Numbered from the stretch's first letter, positions 50,942 through 60,508 are shown. The stretch is 64,000 nucleotides of DNA from an uncultured Ruminiclostridium sp. (GCA_934490165.1 CAKSTB010000002.1:62001-126000); one strand, 5' to 3'. Numbers and translations: made by a program. The notes: generated by a model not told the origin, from the letters alone.

Positions 50942-51577
50942 ATGAATGGTACAATTTCTAAGCAAGCACTGAGGAGATTGCCCTTCTACCTTGAATATCT
51001 GAAGAAAAAGCAGAGTGAGGGAGTACGCAACATATCGGCTACGACTGTCGCAAACGACCTTAAGCTCAACGAAGTGCAGGTCCGTAAGGACTTAGCGGCG
51101 GTAAGTCTTACCGGCGGCAAGCCGAAGACAGGCTATGTTGCCGAAGAGCTTATACGCGACCTTGAGAGCTTTCTCGGATATGACAATACAAAAGAAGCGG
51201 TAATAGCGGGTGCGGGAAAGCTTGGACAGGCGCTCCTCGCGTATAAGGAATTTGAACGCTACGGACTTAATGTGGTAGCGGCGTTTGATACCGACGAGAG
51301 TACGGTCGACGGCAAGCATATCCTTCCGGCAGAAAAAATGTCGGATATATGCTCACGCCTTAAAATACATATCGGCATAATCTGCGTCCCTCCGGAATCC
51401 GCACAGAAAGTGTGCGATGAGATGGTGGAATGCGGAATACTCGCTATATGGAATTTTGCTCCCGTGCATTTGTCTGTTCCGTCCGGCGTAATAGTCCAGT
51501 ATGAAAATCTGGCAGCTTCTCTTGCAGTGCTTTCACAAAATCTGGAGTTTGAGATCAAGGACAGTTTGATTTCCTGA
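50942..51577 (+). CDS. rex: redox-sensing transcriptional repressor Rex
   Basis: 211 residues from the ATG at 50942; the earlier ATG at 50852 is 6 bases past the -10 and cannot be used from that promoter. A winged helix (ISKQALRRLPFYLEYL...LNEVQVRKDLA) is followed by a Rossmann domain (VIAGAGKLGQALL) that binds NAD(H). Rex senses the NADH/NAD+ ratio and represses fermentation and hydrogenase genes; the hydrogenase genes downstream are obvious candidates. Confidence 0.93.
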   Translation: MNGTISKQALRRLPFYLEYLKKKQSEGVRNISATTVANDLKLNEVQVRKDLAAVSLTGGKPKTGYVAEELIRDLESFLGYDNTKEAVIAGAGKLGQALLAYKEFERYGLNVVAAFDTDESTVDGKHILPAEKMSDICSRLKIHIGIICVPPESAQKVCDEMVECGILAIWNFAPVHLSVPSGVIVQYENLAASLAVLSQNLEFEIKDSLIS

Positions 51578-51609
51578 TCTGCTCTGCTTATTTGAAAGGA
51601 AAAAGTATT

Positions 51610-51858
51610 ATGAAGAACATCAGCATCTGCGTAGGAAGCTCCTGCCACCTGAAAGGCTCTTATAAAATTATTGAGCTTGCAAAGGACTACATAGCAAACC
51701 ACAACATCGGGGATAAGGTAAACCTCGGCGCCGCATTCTGTCTGGGAAGATGCACAGACGGCGTAACAATAAAAATAGACGATGAGATAATCTGCGGAGT
51801 AAGCGAAAACAACTTCCAGCAGATATTCGATGAAAAGGTACTTGCCTGTCTTGACTGA
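51610..51858 (+). CDS. thioredoxin-like [2Fe-2S] ferredoxin
   Basis: 82 residues from the ATG at 51610 (GAAAGGAAAAAG). The cluster ligands are C7, C12, C44 and C48 (CVGSSC...CLGRC), the pattern of the NuoE/HndA-type [2Fe-2S] domain, without the N-terminal helical part. It probably relays electrons to or from the hydrogenase products of the same operon. Confidence 0.88.
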   Translation: MKNISICVGSSCHLKGSYKIIELAKDYIANHNIGDKVNLGAAFCLGRCTDGVTIKIDDEIICGVSENNFQQIFDEKVLACLD

Positions 51859-51898
51859 CGGCAAAAAGGAAACAAAAGAACAGGATCGGTGAATTTAA

Positions 51899-52282
51899 AT
51901 GCTCACAACAGGATTAACGGGAAAAGCAGAAGTAAAGGTCGATGATACAAACACAGCTGTTACAATGGGTAGCGGCTCGCTTAAGGTATTTGCTACTCCC
52001 GCTATGATAGCACTTATAGAAAAGGCGGCTTGCACGGCGCTTGACGGCAAGCTTGACGACGGTATGACAACAGTCGGAACAAAGCTTGACGTTGCACACG
52101 TTGCCGCAACTCCTGTAGGTATGAATGTTACCGCTGAGGCTACTCTTACCGAGGTAGACAACCGCAGACTTGTGTTTGATGTTGTCGCTAAGGACGAAAA
52201 GGACGTTATCGGCAAGGGTACTCACGAGCGCTTTATTGTGAACGCAGAAAAATTTACCGCCAAGACATATGGCAAGGTGTAA
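51899..52282 (+). CDS. hot-dog thioesterase of the FlK (fluoroacetyl-CoA thioesterase) type
   Basis: 127 residues. T33, E41 and H67 repeat the spacing of the FlK catalytic triad (T42, E50, H76), within SLKVFATPAMIALIEKAA and DVAHVAATPVG. Members outside Streptomyces are generic acyl-CoA thioesterase-like proteins with unknown substrates. It lies inside the hydrogenase operon, 3 bases before the PAS-hydrogenase gene. RBS is weak. Confidence 0.8.
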   Translation: MLTTGLTGKAEVKVDDTNTAVTMGSGSLKVFATPAMIALIEKAACTALDGKLDDGMTTVGTKLDVAHVAATPVGMNVTAEATLTEVDNRRLVFDVVAKDEKDVIGKGTHERFIVNAEKFTAKTYGKV

Positions 52283-52285
52283 TTT

Positions 52286-53968
52286 ATGAGCTATTTACGG
52301 CTGAAGAAATCCAACTGCAAAAACTGTTATAAATGTATAAGGCACTGCCCGGTAAAATCTATCCGCTTTTCGGACGGTCAGGCAAATATCGTTGAGGACG
52401 AATGTATACTCTGCGGTATGTGCTTTGTAGCCTGTCCGCAGAACGCAAAACAGATAAGAAACGATGTAGGCAGAGCAAAAGAGCTTATCGGCTCGGGCAC
52501 TCCGGTATATGTAAGCATCGCTCCGTCATTTGTCGCAAACTATGACGGTGTGGGCATAAACTCGATGAACGAGGCTCTCAAAAAGCTCGGCTTTGCGGGC
52601 GCGGAGGAAACGGCGGAGGGCGCTCAGCTTGTTACCGCACAGTATGAAAAGATGGTAGCGGACGGCGAGCACAAGATAATAATCAGCTCCTGCTGTCACA
52701 CGGTAAATACCCTTATACAAAAATACTACCCTCAGGCTCTGCCTTATCTCGCACAGGTGAAATCCCCCATGCTTGCACACGGAGAGATACTCAAGAAGAA
52801 ATATCCGGGCTGTCACACCGTATTCATCGGTCCGTGCCTTTCAAAAAAGGCGGAGGCTGACGCTTACGCGGGTGCTATAGACTGCGTTCTTACCTTTGAG
52901 GAGCTTACGGGCTGGCTCAGGGAGGAGAATATTGAGGTCTGTCCCACCCCCGACAATGCCGAGAGAAGCGACAGAGCAAAGACAAGACTTTATCCCACAA
53001 CATCGGGTATCTTACGCTCGATGAACAAGGATAATCCCGAATATCTCTATATGGCGATAGACGGTGTTGAGAACTGCCGCAACGCTCTGCGTGATATAAT
53101 AGACGGCAATGTCGGAAAGTGCTTTATCGAAATGTCCGCCTGCGTAAACAGCTGTATAGGCGGCCCTGCTATGGATAAAAAGCACGAGGGCGTTATCCAC
53201 GAAAGAAGAGCGGTCGATGAGTTTGCCGGCAGCGGAAAATTCGATACAACAGAGCTTTCCGATATGACAAAATCGCTCCCCTTCATCGGCGTTCAGAAAA
53301 CTATGCCGGGAAGTAAAGCGATAGAGGAGATACTCCGCAAGATGAACAAGAGCGATCCATCACAGGAGCTCAACTGCGGAAGCTGCGGATATGATACCTG
53401 CCGCGAAAAGGCGGTTGCAATATTGCAGGGCAAGGCAGATCTTACAATGTGTCTGCCGTATCTTAAGGAGAAAGCCGAGAGCTTCTCCGACAATATAATC
53501 AACAATACCCCCAACGGCATTATGGTGCTGAGCGAGGATCTGGAGGTACAGCAGATAAACAAGGCGGCTCGCGAGATCATGAACATCAAGAGCCTGTCCG
53601 ATGTTATGGGCTGTCCGGTTGTAAGGATACTCGACCCTGTATCGTATCTTGAGGTTATGAACACGGGTGAGAATATCCACAACAAGCGCACTTATCTTGC
53701 CGAGTACGGAAAGTATGTCGAGGAAACGATAATATATGATAAGAGCTATCATATCATAATGTCGATAATGCGTGATATTACCGGCGAAGAGATATCAAGG
53801 TCAAAGCGCGAAAAGAACGCCGCCGAAACTATCGCAGTCACCGACAAGGTAATAGAAAAGCAGATGCGTGTTGTTCAGGAAATAGCATCTCTGCTCGGCG
53901 AAACGACCGCCGAAACAAAGGTCGCACTGACGAAGCTCAAGGAGAACCTGTCAAATGATGAACAGTAA
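52286..53968 (+). CDS. PAS-containing [FeFe] hydrogenase-like protein (putative sensory, HydS type)
   Basis: 560 residues. N-terminal 2[4Fe-4S] ferredoxin (CKNCYKCIRHC, CILCGMCFVAC), then an H-cluster domain: L1 SSCCHTV, L2 GPCLSKKAEA, L3 EMSACVNSCIGG. After it come a four-Cys Fe-S module (LNCGSCGYDTCREKA...TMC, about 360-390) and a PAS domain (about 395-510), then a helix. This order is that of group C/D putative H2-sensing hydrogenases. L1 has His where catalytic enzymes have Pro. It overlaps a PP2C gene, fitting a role in signalling. Confidence 0.87.
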   Translation: MSYLRLKKSNCKNCYKCIRHCPVKSIRFSDGQANIVEDECILCGMCFVACPQNAKQIRNDVGRAKELIGSGTPVYVSIAPSFVANYDGVGINSMNEALKKLGFAGAEETAEGAQLVTAQYEKMVADGEHKIIISSCCHTVNTLIQKYYPQALPYLAQVKSPMLAHGEILKKKYPGCHTVFIGPCLSKKAEADAYAGAIDCVLTFEELTGWLREENIEVCPTPDNAERSDRAKTRLYPTTSGILRSMNKDNPEYLYMAIDGVENCRNALRDIIDGNVGKCFIEMSACVNSCIGGPAMDKKHEGVIHERRAVDEFAGSGKFDTTELSDMTKSLPFIGVQKTMPGSKAIEEILRKMNKSDPSQELNCGSCGYDTCREKAVAILQGKADLTMCLPYLKEKAESFSDNIINNTPNGIMVLSEDLEVQQINKAAREIMNIKSLSDVMGCPVVRILDPVSYLEVMNTGENIHNKRTYLAEYGKYVEETIIYDKSYHIIMSIMRDITGEEISRSKREKNAAETIAVTDKVIEKQMRVVQEIASLLGETTAETKVALTKLKENLSNDEQ

Positions 53969-55142
53969 AGCGTTCAGCTTCTGCACCGACATAGGTTATC
54001 TGAGCGTCAACAAGCATGACGAACAGCTCTGCGGCGATCATGTCGAGCTTGTTGAGCAGGACGAAAACTCAATAGTATTCGTGCTGGCGGACGGACTCGG
54101 CAGCGGTGTAAAAGCTTCAATACTGTCAACTCTCACCTCAAAGATAATATCCACCATGATGGCAAACAACATGAGTGTTGAGGACTGCGTTGCCACTATG
54201 GCTTCAACACTGCCTGTGTGTGAGGTGCGCAAGGTCGCATATTCGACCTTTACGATAATCAGGGTGGTAAACAACAAAGAGGCTGAGATAATACAGTACG
54301 ACAATCCGCAGGTAATAATGCTGCGTGACGGCAAGAATTTCGACTATCCCAAGACGATAAATCAGATAGACGGCAAGACGATATACATCTCAAAGATACA
54401 GCTTAAGCTTGACGATACATTCATAACGACCAGCGACGGCGCTATCTATGCGGGTGTCGGCTCGTCGCTGAATTTCGGCTGGCAGAGGGATAACATAATA
54501 GAATTTATGGAGGGTGTGTATGACAGGGAGTACTCCGCAAAGGCTCTCGCCACACTGCTCCTTGATGAATGCGTAAGGCTGTACGGCGGCTCACCCGGCG
54601 ATGATACGACTGTCGGCGTTATAAAAATTCGCGAGCGCGAACAGGTGAACCTTATGATAGGACCGCCGTCCGACCCGAAGGATCTAAACAAGATGATGAC
54701 GCTGTTCTTCTCAAAAGGCGGCAAGCACATCGTCTGCGGCGGTACGACATCTACGCTTACAGGACAGTTCTTAGGAAAGCCCGTTATACCCTGCCTTGAC
54801 TACATCAGCCCGGATATCCCGCCTATGGCGACAATAGAGGGCGTGGATATAGTTACCGAGGGCGTAATTACAATAAGCAAGGTGCTCGACTATGCAAAGG
54901 ACTATCTCGGGGAGAACAAGCTGTACGATGACTGGACTATTTTGCAGGACGGCGCATCGTGCATAGCGAGAATGCTCTTTGAAGACGCTACCGATATCAA
55001 TTTCTATGTCGGCAGAGCTGTCAACGCGGCGCACCAGAACCCTAACCTGCCTATCACATTCAACATCAAAATGCAGCTCGTTGATGAACTGAGCAAATGC
55101 CTGAAGCAAATGGGCAAAAAGATAAAAGTTAGCTATTTCTAA
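53955..55142 (+). CDS. SpoIIE/PP2C-type serine phosphatase
   Basis: 395 residues. PP2C metal-binding Asp motifs FVLADGLGSGVKAS and SPGDDTTVGVIKI frame the catalytic domain (about 1-225). The C-terminal 170 residues (GGTTSTLTGQFLGKPV...) form an extra alpha/beta domain of unknown role. It overlaps the hydrogenase gene by 14 bases. Such phosphatases commonly accompany sensory [FeFe] hydrogenases, suggesting an H2- or redox-controlled partner switch; the substrate is not in this window. Confidence 0.85.
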   Translation: MMNSKAFSFCTDIGYLSVNKHDEQLCGDHVELVEQDENSIVFVLADGLGSGVKASILSTLTSKIISTMMANNMSVEDCVATMASTLPVCEVRKVAYSTFTIIRVVNNKEAEIIQYDNPQVIMLRDGKNFDYPKTINQIDGKTIYISKIQLKLDDTFITTSDGAIYAGVGSSLNFGWQRDNIIEFMEGVYDREYSAKALATLLLDECVRLYGGSPGDDTTVGVIKIREREQVNLMIGPPSDPKDLNKMMTLFFSKGGKHIVCGGTTSTLTGQFLGKPVIPCLDYISPDIPPMATIEGVDIVTEGVITISKVLDYAKDYLGENKLYDDWTILQDGASCIARMLFEDATDINFYVGRAVNAAHQNPNLPITFNIKMQLVDELSKCLKQMGKKIKVSYF

Positions 55143-55236
55143 AGAAAAGCTTGACATAAAAGTAGAACAAGAAGAAAAACAATGCGAAAGGAGAGATCGC
55201 TTAAGCGGTCGGCGGGGAAATTCCGCAGTAAGAAAA
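55143..55236 (+). promoter_or_regulatory. Leader of the group-B hydrogenase gene with hairpins
   Basis: TTGACA at 55151 is followed by an A-rich stretch without a good -10. An AAAGGAGAG site (55187) is not next to any start codon. ATCGCTTAAGCGGT and GCGG...CCGC dyads follow it, up to the ATG at 55237, which has only a weak ribosome site. Confidence 0.35.
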
Positions 55237-56718
55237 ATGGACAAGAAATTAAGAAAATTTGACACCAAGGTACAGTATTTAAAGTACAAGGTCTTAAGAG
55301 AGGTTGCAAGACACGCGTGGACGACAGAGGGCACTGAAAAGCCCGCCGATTCGTTCAGCTTCTTCAATGACGTTGCAAAGAACATCGTCAAGGACAAGCC
55401 TACAATGAGATGCTGTATCTATAAGGAAAGAGCGATCGTTTCAGAGCGTATAAAGATAGCTATGGGCGGCGATCCCACAAACCCCAATGTAATTGAGGTC
55501 ATCGACATTGCCTGTGACGAATGTCCTGTCGGCGGCTATGATGTAACTGAGGCGTGCCGCGGCTGTATCGCCCACCGCTGTGAAGATGTATGCCGTATGG
55601 GCGCTATCACCTTTGATGAGCATCAGAAGGCACATATCGACAAGTCAAAGTGCGTAAACTGCGGTCAGTGCGCTAAAGTGTGTCCTTACGGTGCTATATT
55701 GGAGTTCAAGCGTCCGTGCGAGAGAGCCTGCAAGATAGGCGCTATCTCAAGAGCAACAGACACAAGCTCGGCGGCGGCTCATATCGACAACGACAAGTGC
55801 ATTTCATGCGGTGCGTGTGTTTATACCTGTCCGTTCGGCGCAATAAGCGACAAGTCCTATATCGTTGACATCATAGAAACATTAAAGGGCAGTAACAACA
55901 ATCAGAACTACAAGGTATATGCCGTTGTAGCTCCCTCGATCGCAAGCCAGTTCAGCTATGCAAAGCTGGATCAGGTAGTAACGGCTATAAAGCAGCTCGG
56001 TTTTCACAGTGTAGTTGAGGCGGCTCTCGGCGCAGATATGGTAGCATACAAGGAGTCAAAGGAGCTTGCCGAAAAGGGCTTCCTTACAAGCTCATGCTGT
56101 CCCGCATTCGTAATGTACATTCAAAAGTCATTCCCGACCATGGTCGACAAGGTTTCGCACAACTTCTCACCTATGGCTGAAATAGCAAAGTTCATCAAGG
56201 ACAGCGATCCTACAGCCAAGGTAGTATTCATAGGACCTTGTACCGCAAAGAAGATGGAGGTACAGTGGGATAAGGTAAAGCCTTACGTTGACTACGCAAT
56301 GACATTTGAGGAGCTGCAGGCTATCTTCGACAGCAAGGATATAGAGGTATCCGAGCTTGAGGGAACAGAGCTTGACAATGCTTCGTACTACGGCAGAATA
56401 TTCGCACGTTGCGGCGGTCTTGCAGACGCAGTCGCAGAAGCACTTAAAGAACAGGGCAACGAGGAGTTCAAGCTTAACGGTCTGTCATGTGACGGTATAG
56501 AAGAGTGCAAGCGTGCACTTATGCGCGCATCTAAAAATCTTCTGCCCAACAACTTCATTGAGGGTATGGCTTGTGTCGGAGGCTGCATCGGGGGAGCAGG
56601 CTGCCTGACACACGGCGAAAAGAACAAGGCAGAGGTTGACAAGTACGGAAAGCTTGCACATGAAAAGACTATAACAGAGGCAATACAGTCTTTTACACAC
56701 GTTGAACCTAAAAAGTAA
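55237..56718 (+). CDS. monomeric [FeFe] hydrogenase, group B-like
   Basis: 493 residues. Several ferredoxin-type Cys clusters lie in residues about 85-210 (CDECPVGGYDVTEACRGC, CVNCGQCAKVC, CISCGACVYTC). The H-cluster domain has L1 TSSCCPAF, L2 IGPCTAKKME and L3 EGMACVGGCIGG; the extra Ser in L1 and short L3 are typical of the uncharacterised group B enzymes of Clostridia. Likely catalyses H2 formation or oxidation with ferredoxin. Maturases HydEFG are not in the window. Confidence 0.88.
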   Translation: MDKKLRKFDTKVQYLKYKVLREVARHAWTTEGTEKPADSFSFFNDVAKNIVKDKPTMRCCIYKERAIVSERIKIAMGGDPTNPNVIEVIDIACDECPVGGYDVTEACRGCIAHRCEDVCRMGAITFDEHQKAHIDKSKCVNCGQCAKVCPYGAILEFKRPCERACKIGAISRATDTSSAAAHIDNDKCISCGACVYTCPFGAISDKSYIVDIIETLKGSNNNQNYKVYAVVAPSIASQFSYAKLDQVVTAIKQLGFHSVVEAALGADMVAYKESKELAEKGFLTSSCCPAFVMYIQKSFPTMVDKVSHNFSPMAEIAKFIKDSDPTAKVVFIGPCTAKKMEVQWDKVKPYVDYAMTFEELQAIFDSKDIEVSELEGTELDNASYYGRIFARCGGLADAVAEALKEQGNEEFKLNGLSCDGIEECKRALMRASKNLLPNNFIEGMACVGGCIGGAGCLTHGEKNKAEVDKYGKLAHEKTITEAIQSFTHVEPKK

Positions 56719-56787
56719 AATTAAATATATTAAAGGGTTATAATTTAACAGAGGTTTTCCCTCTGTGATGAAAGGATATGGTTTTCA

Positions 56788-57735
56788 ATGAACCTGCTGC
56801 ATCTGAAATATGCGGTTGAGATCGAAAAAACCGGTTCGATCACAAAGGCGGCAAACAACTTATTTATGGGGCAGCCTAATCTCAGCAAGGCTATAAAGGA
56901 GCTGGAAAACGAAATTGGTATAACGATATTCCGCAGGACGACAAAGGGGGTCGCTCCCACGGAAAAGGGCGGCGAGTTTTTAGGCTACGCAAAGGCGGTG
57001 CTTGACCAGTTTGACGAAATGGTATCTCTGTACAAGCCTAAGGTCGACGACTGTGTGCGTTTCAGCATCTCAGTGCCCAGAGCCACCTATATCACAAAGG
57101 CATTCTCAAACTTTGTGAGCCTGCTTGACACCGACAAGGAGATATCTATCAACTTCAAGGAAACAAATTCGATGGACGCGATAAATAATATCCTGAATTT
57201 CGACTTCAAGCTGGGCATAATAAGATATCAGAACATTCACGAAAAGCAGTATTTCGCTATGCTTGACGGAAAAAATCTGAAATACCGTCCTTTATGGGAG
57301 TTTGAATACAAGCTCCTTGTAAACAAGGAAAGTCCGCTTGCAAAGGAAAATCCGGACGGTGTAGTAAAATATTCTGACCTTGAGGATTACATTGAGATAG
57401 TACACGGCGATCTTTCGATCCCCTCTCTCTCATTCTCAAAGGTATCAAGGGCAAATGCCGCAGAGCATCGTAAAAAGCGTATCTATGTTTATGAAAGAGG
57501 AAGCCAGTTTGACCTGCTCGGAAACCTGCACAACACATATATGTGGGTTTCTCCCGTTCCTAAAAGCTGTCTTGAACAGCACGGAATAGTTCAGCTGAAA
57601 TGCGATGTTCCCTACAAGGTAAACAAGGACGTGCTTATCTTCCCCAAGGGCTACAGCTTAAGCAAGCTTGACGAGCAGTTTATAGCCGAGCTTGAAAGGG
57701 TAAAGGAAAAGATAAAAATGGACGGCTTATATTAA
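56788..57735 (+). CDS. LysR-family transcriptional regulator
   Basis: 315 residues. N-terminal HTH (residues about 1-60: LLHLKYAVEIEKTGSITKAANNLFMGQPNLSKAIKELE), then a periplasmic-binding-like effector domain. A hairpin (ACAGAGG...CCTCTGT, 56751-56767) lies just upstream. It has the same orientation as the M42 peptidase genes that follow, so it may be cotranscribed; the regulated genes cannot be deduced. Confidence 0.88.
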   Translation: MNLLHLKYAVEIEKTGSITKAANNLFMGQPNLSKAIKELENEIGITIFRRTTKGVAPTEKGGEFLGYAKAVLDQFDEMVSLYKPKVDDCVRFSISVPRATYITKAFSNFVSLLDTDKEISINFKETNSMDAINNILNFDFKLGIIRYQNIHEKQYFAMLDGKNLKYRPLWEFEYKLLVNKESPLAKENPDGVVKYSDLEDYIEIVHGDLSIPSLSFSKVSRANAAEHRKKRIYVYERGSQFDLLGNLHNTYMWVSPVPKSCLEQHGIVQLKCDVPYKVNKDVLIFPKGYSLSKLDEQFIAELERVKEKIKMDGLY

Positions 57736-57749
57736 GCTATGAAAGAAAG

Positions 57750-58778
57750 ATGACAATGGATATTAACAGTATGCTGTACAGTCTGTGCAGTGCTGACGGT
57801 GTTTCGGGCGATGAAAAAAGTGCGTCCGGAATTGCACTGTCTATGCTTGAAAGCTACACGGACGACTGCAACATTGATGATTTCGGAAACGTTATCGGAC
57901 ATATCAAAAACACAGGCAATAAGCCTAAACTTCTGCTTGACGCGCATATCGACAGAGTCGGACTTATCGTATCCTTTATAGACGACAACGGATTTATAAA
58001 GGTCGGCGCGGTAGGCGGTCCTGACAGACGTGTGCTTGCGGCGCAGAGCGTGACAATTCACGGCAAGGAAAAGGTAAAGGGCGTTGTATCCGTTCTTCCT
58101 CCTCATGTAAAGAGCGGTGACGGAGTGCCGAAGATAGAAGAGCTTGTTATCGACACAGGCTATACAAAGCAGGAGCTTGAAAGCCGTATTGAGCTTGGCG
58201 ACAGGATAACATTTGACTGTGAGCCTACAGCTATGCTCGGCACAAAATACTGTGCAGGCGCGCTTGACGACAGGTGCGGAGTGGCTTCTATACTGGTCGC
58301 TCTTGAAATGCTTAAAGGTAAGGAGCTTATGTTCGACCTTGACGTATCGTTCACCACTCAGGAAGAAACAGGCGAACGCGGCGCAAAGATAGCGGTATAT
58401 GACCTTGATCCCGACTATGTTCTTGAGATGGACGTAAGCTTTGCGAAAACCCCCGACAGCGACAGGGCAAAATGTGCCAATATGTCAAAGGGCGTTATGA
58501 TAGGTATTGCACCGTCACTTTCAAGAGAGCTGTCGAACAGTCTGATAGCTCTTGCTAAGACGGAGAATATCCCATATCAGCTTGAGGTCATGGGTGGAGA
58601 AACAGGCACAAATGCCGATACGATGAGTGTGAACAAGTCGGGCGCGAAAGCGTGTACGCTGTCAATTCCGCTGAAATTTATGCATACCCCCGCCGAGATA
58701 ATAGACACCGAGGACGTTATATCCACAGCAAAGCTGATCGCGGCTTTTGCCATGAAAGGCGGTGTCGCTAATGGCTGA
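57750..58778 (+). CDS. M42-family metallopeptidase (first of a pair)
   Basis: 342 residues. M42 signatures: LLDAHIDRVGLIV (metal His/Asp), GALDDRCG, TTQEETGERGAK (catalytic Glu pair) and KFMHTPAEI. M42 enzymes are large self-compartmentalised aminopeptidases (TET type). The start is either 57750 or the ATG two codons on. It overlaps the next gene by 8 bases. Confidence 0.88.
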   Translation: MTMDINSMLYSLCSADGVSGDEKSASGIALSMLESYTDDCNIDDFGNVIGHIKNTGNKPKLLLDAHIDRVGLIVSFIDDNGFIKVGAVGGPDRRVLAAQSVTIHGKEKVKGVVSVLPPHVKSGDGVPKIEELVIDTGYTKQELESRIELGDRITFDCEPTAMLGTKYCAGALDDRCGVASILVALEMLKGKELMFDLDVSFTTQEETGERGAKIAVYDLDPDYVLEMDVSFAKTPDSDRAKCANMSKGVMIGIAPSLSRELSNSLIALAKTENIPYQLEVMGGETGTNADTMSVNKSGAKACTLSIPLKFMHTPAEIIDTEDVISTAKLIAAFAMKGGVANG

Positions 58779-59796
58779 ATTATTTGATATCATAAAGAAG
58801 CTGTGCCTTGCCGACGGTACGAGCGGTGATGAGAGTGATGTAACAAAGCTGATACTGTCACTGCTCCCCTCCGACTGCGATACAAAGATCGACCCGCTGG
58901 GCAATATCATAGTAAATAAAAAAGGTGCTAAGGCACCGAAAAACAAGGTTATGCTTGCCGCTCATCAGGACGAGGTCGGATTTATCGTGACCTACATCAC
59001 CGATGGCGGTGATCTGAAATTCACGACTGTCGGCGGAATAAATCCCGAGGTCGTTATAGGCAGACAACTGCATTTTAAAAACGGCACTGTCGGAGTAGTC
59101 GGCGGTAAGGCTGTACACCAGCAGTCACCCAAAGAGCGCGACAACCCGATAAAGCTTGACACGCTTACAATAGACATAGGTGCATCTTCAAGAGCAGAAG
59201 CGGAAAAATACGTTTCGCTCGGCGACTGTGCATATTTCAGGAGTGATTATACAGAGCTTGGCAACGGCTATCTGCGTGAAAAAGCGCTTGACGACAGGAT
59301 AGGCTGTGCCATTATGGTAGATATACTGAATAAGGATCTGCCGTATGACGTTACCTGCGTGTTTACTGTGCAGGAGGAGATAGGCACAAGGGGTGCAAAG
59401 GTTGCCGCTTACACGGTAAAGCCCGATTATGCTATCGTCCTTGAAACCACCACAGCCTGCGACTTTTCGGGCAATGACGGTGAAAAGCGTGTATGCGAGC
59501 TTGGCAAGGGCTGCGTGGTAAGCTATATGGACAGAGGTACTATATACGACCGCGAGCTGTATCACCTCGGCTTTGAAAAGGCAAAGGAGATAGGTGTTCC
59601 CTGTCAGACAAAGACGCTGGTTGCAGGCGGTAACGACAGCGGCGCAATTCATACCTCAGTCGGCGGTATAAGGACGGTCGCACTGTCCGTTCCGTGCAGA
59701 TATCTGCACTCGCCGTCATGTATGATAAAGAAAAGCGATGTACAAAGCACTGCTGAGCTTGCTTATGCAATGTACCTTGCGCTTGCGGAAAAATGA
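58771..59796 (+). CDS. M42-family metallopeptidase (second of the pair)
   Basis: 341 residues from the ATG at 58771 (GAAAGGCGG upstream). Signatures: LAAHQDEVGFIV, KALDDRIG, TVQEEIGTRGAK, RYLHSPSCMI. It is a clear paralogue of the preceding protein. Tandem M42 genes of this sort may form a mixed TET complex; this is inference from the pairing. Confidence 0.88.
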   Translation: MAELFDIIKKLCLADGTSGDESDVTKLILSLLPSDCDTKIDPLGNIIVNKKGAKAPKNKVMLAAHQDEVGFIVTYITDGGDLKFTTVGGINPEVVIGRQLHFKNGTVGVVGGKAVHQQSPKERDNPIKLDTLTIDIGASSRAEAEKYVSLGDCAYFRSDYTELGNGYLREKALDDRIGCAIMVDILNKDLPYDVTCVFTVQEEIGTRGAKVAAYTVKPDYAIVLETTTACDFSGNDGEKRVCELGKGCVVSYMDRGTIYDRELYHLGFEKAKEIGVPCQTKTLVAGGNDSGAIHTSVGGIRTVALSVPCRYLHSPSCMIKKSDVQSTAELAYAMYLALAEK

Positions 59797-60506
59797 TAAA
59801 AAGAATATACGGCGCACTGCCGCCCGGTTATCCGTCAGACAATGTGATAGTCGGGCGGATAAATGCGTATTGCAGGGCTTACGGCACAGGGTACGACTTC
59901 TGCACATTCTATGAGGGCGATAATACTCTTGCGCTTTATTATGGCGGTGAGCTTTACGTTCACGGCAATGAAAATGCAGATACAGAAAGCCTGCTTGCGT
60001 TTTCCGATATGCTCGGCGCGAGGGCTGTAATGTCGGATATCAGACTTTCGGAAAAATCCGAAACGCTTTATATAATGACATCGGGCAAAATGCCTGCCGT
60101 GTGTAACGATCGGCTGAAAGCCGAATTTACCGAGGACTACCGCACGGTATTTGAGATACTGAAAAGCGGATTTTCACTTTCCGACTATCAGTTTGACGAA
60201 TGGTACGCCGACACCTGCCACCGTGTACGTCACAGTGTTTCGCGACTTATAGTAATGTACAGCGGTGATATTCCCGTTGCGACTGCGACAGTGCTTTTTG
60301 ATGATGATAATAACTGCTTTCTGTCCCACATCGCAGTAAGACAGGATATGCAGAAAAACGGCATCGGAAAGGCGCTTCTTAGCAGTGCCGCCCGGTTACT
60401 TGATAACAGAAAAATAACGCTTGCCTGCAAGAAAAACGTCCGGCAGTTCTATATAAACTGCGGCTTTACGGCGACAGGCACAGCGTATGAAATAACAAGA
60501 GGATAA
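59793..60506 (+). CDS. GNAT-family acetyltransferase with N-terminal extension
   Basis: 237 residues; ATGA overlap with the preceding gene. The C-terminal half is a GNAT (AVRQDMQKNGIGKALLSSAARLL acetyl-CoA loop; RQFYINCGFTATG). The N-terminal 120 residues are a second alpha/beta unit without that loop, so the protein may be a degenerate double GNAT. Substrate unknown. Confidence 0.8.
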   Translation: MIKRIYGALPPGYPSDNVIVGRINAYCRAYGTGYDFCTFYEGDNTLALYYGGELYVHGNENADTESLLAFSDMLGARAVMSDIRLSEKSETLYIMTSGKMPAVCNDRLKAEFTEDYRTVFEILKSGFSLSDYQFDEWYADTCHRVRHSVSRLIVMYSGDIPVATATVLFDDDNNCFLSHIAVRQDMQKNGIGKALLSSAARLLDNRKITLACKKNVRQFYINCGFTATGTAYEITRG

Positions 60507-60508
60507 AA

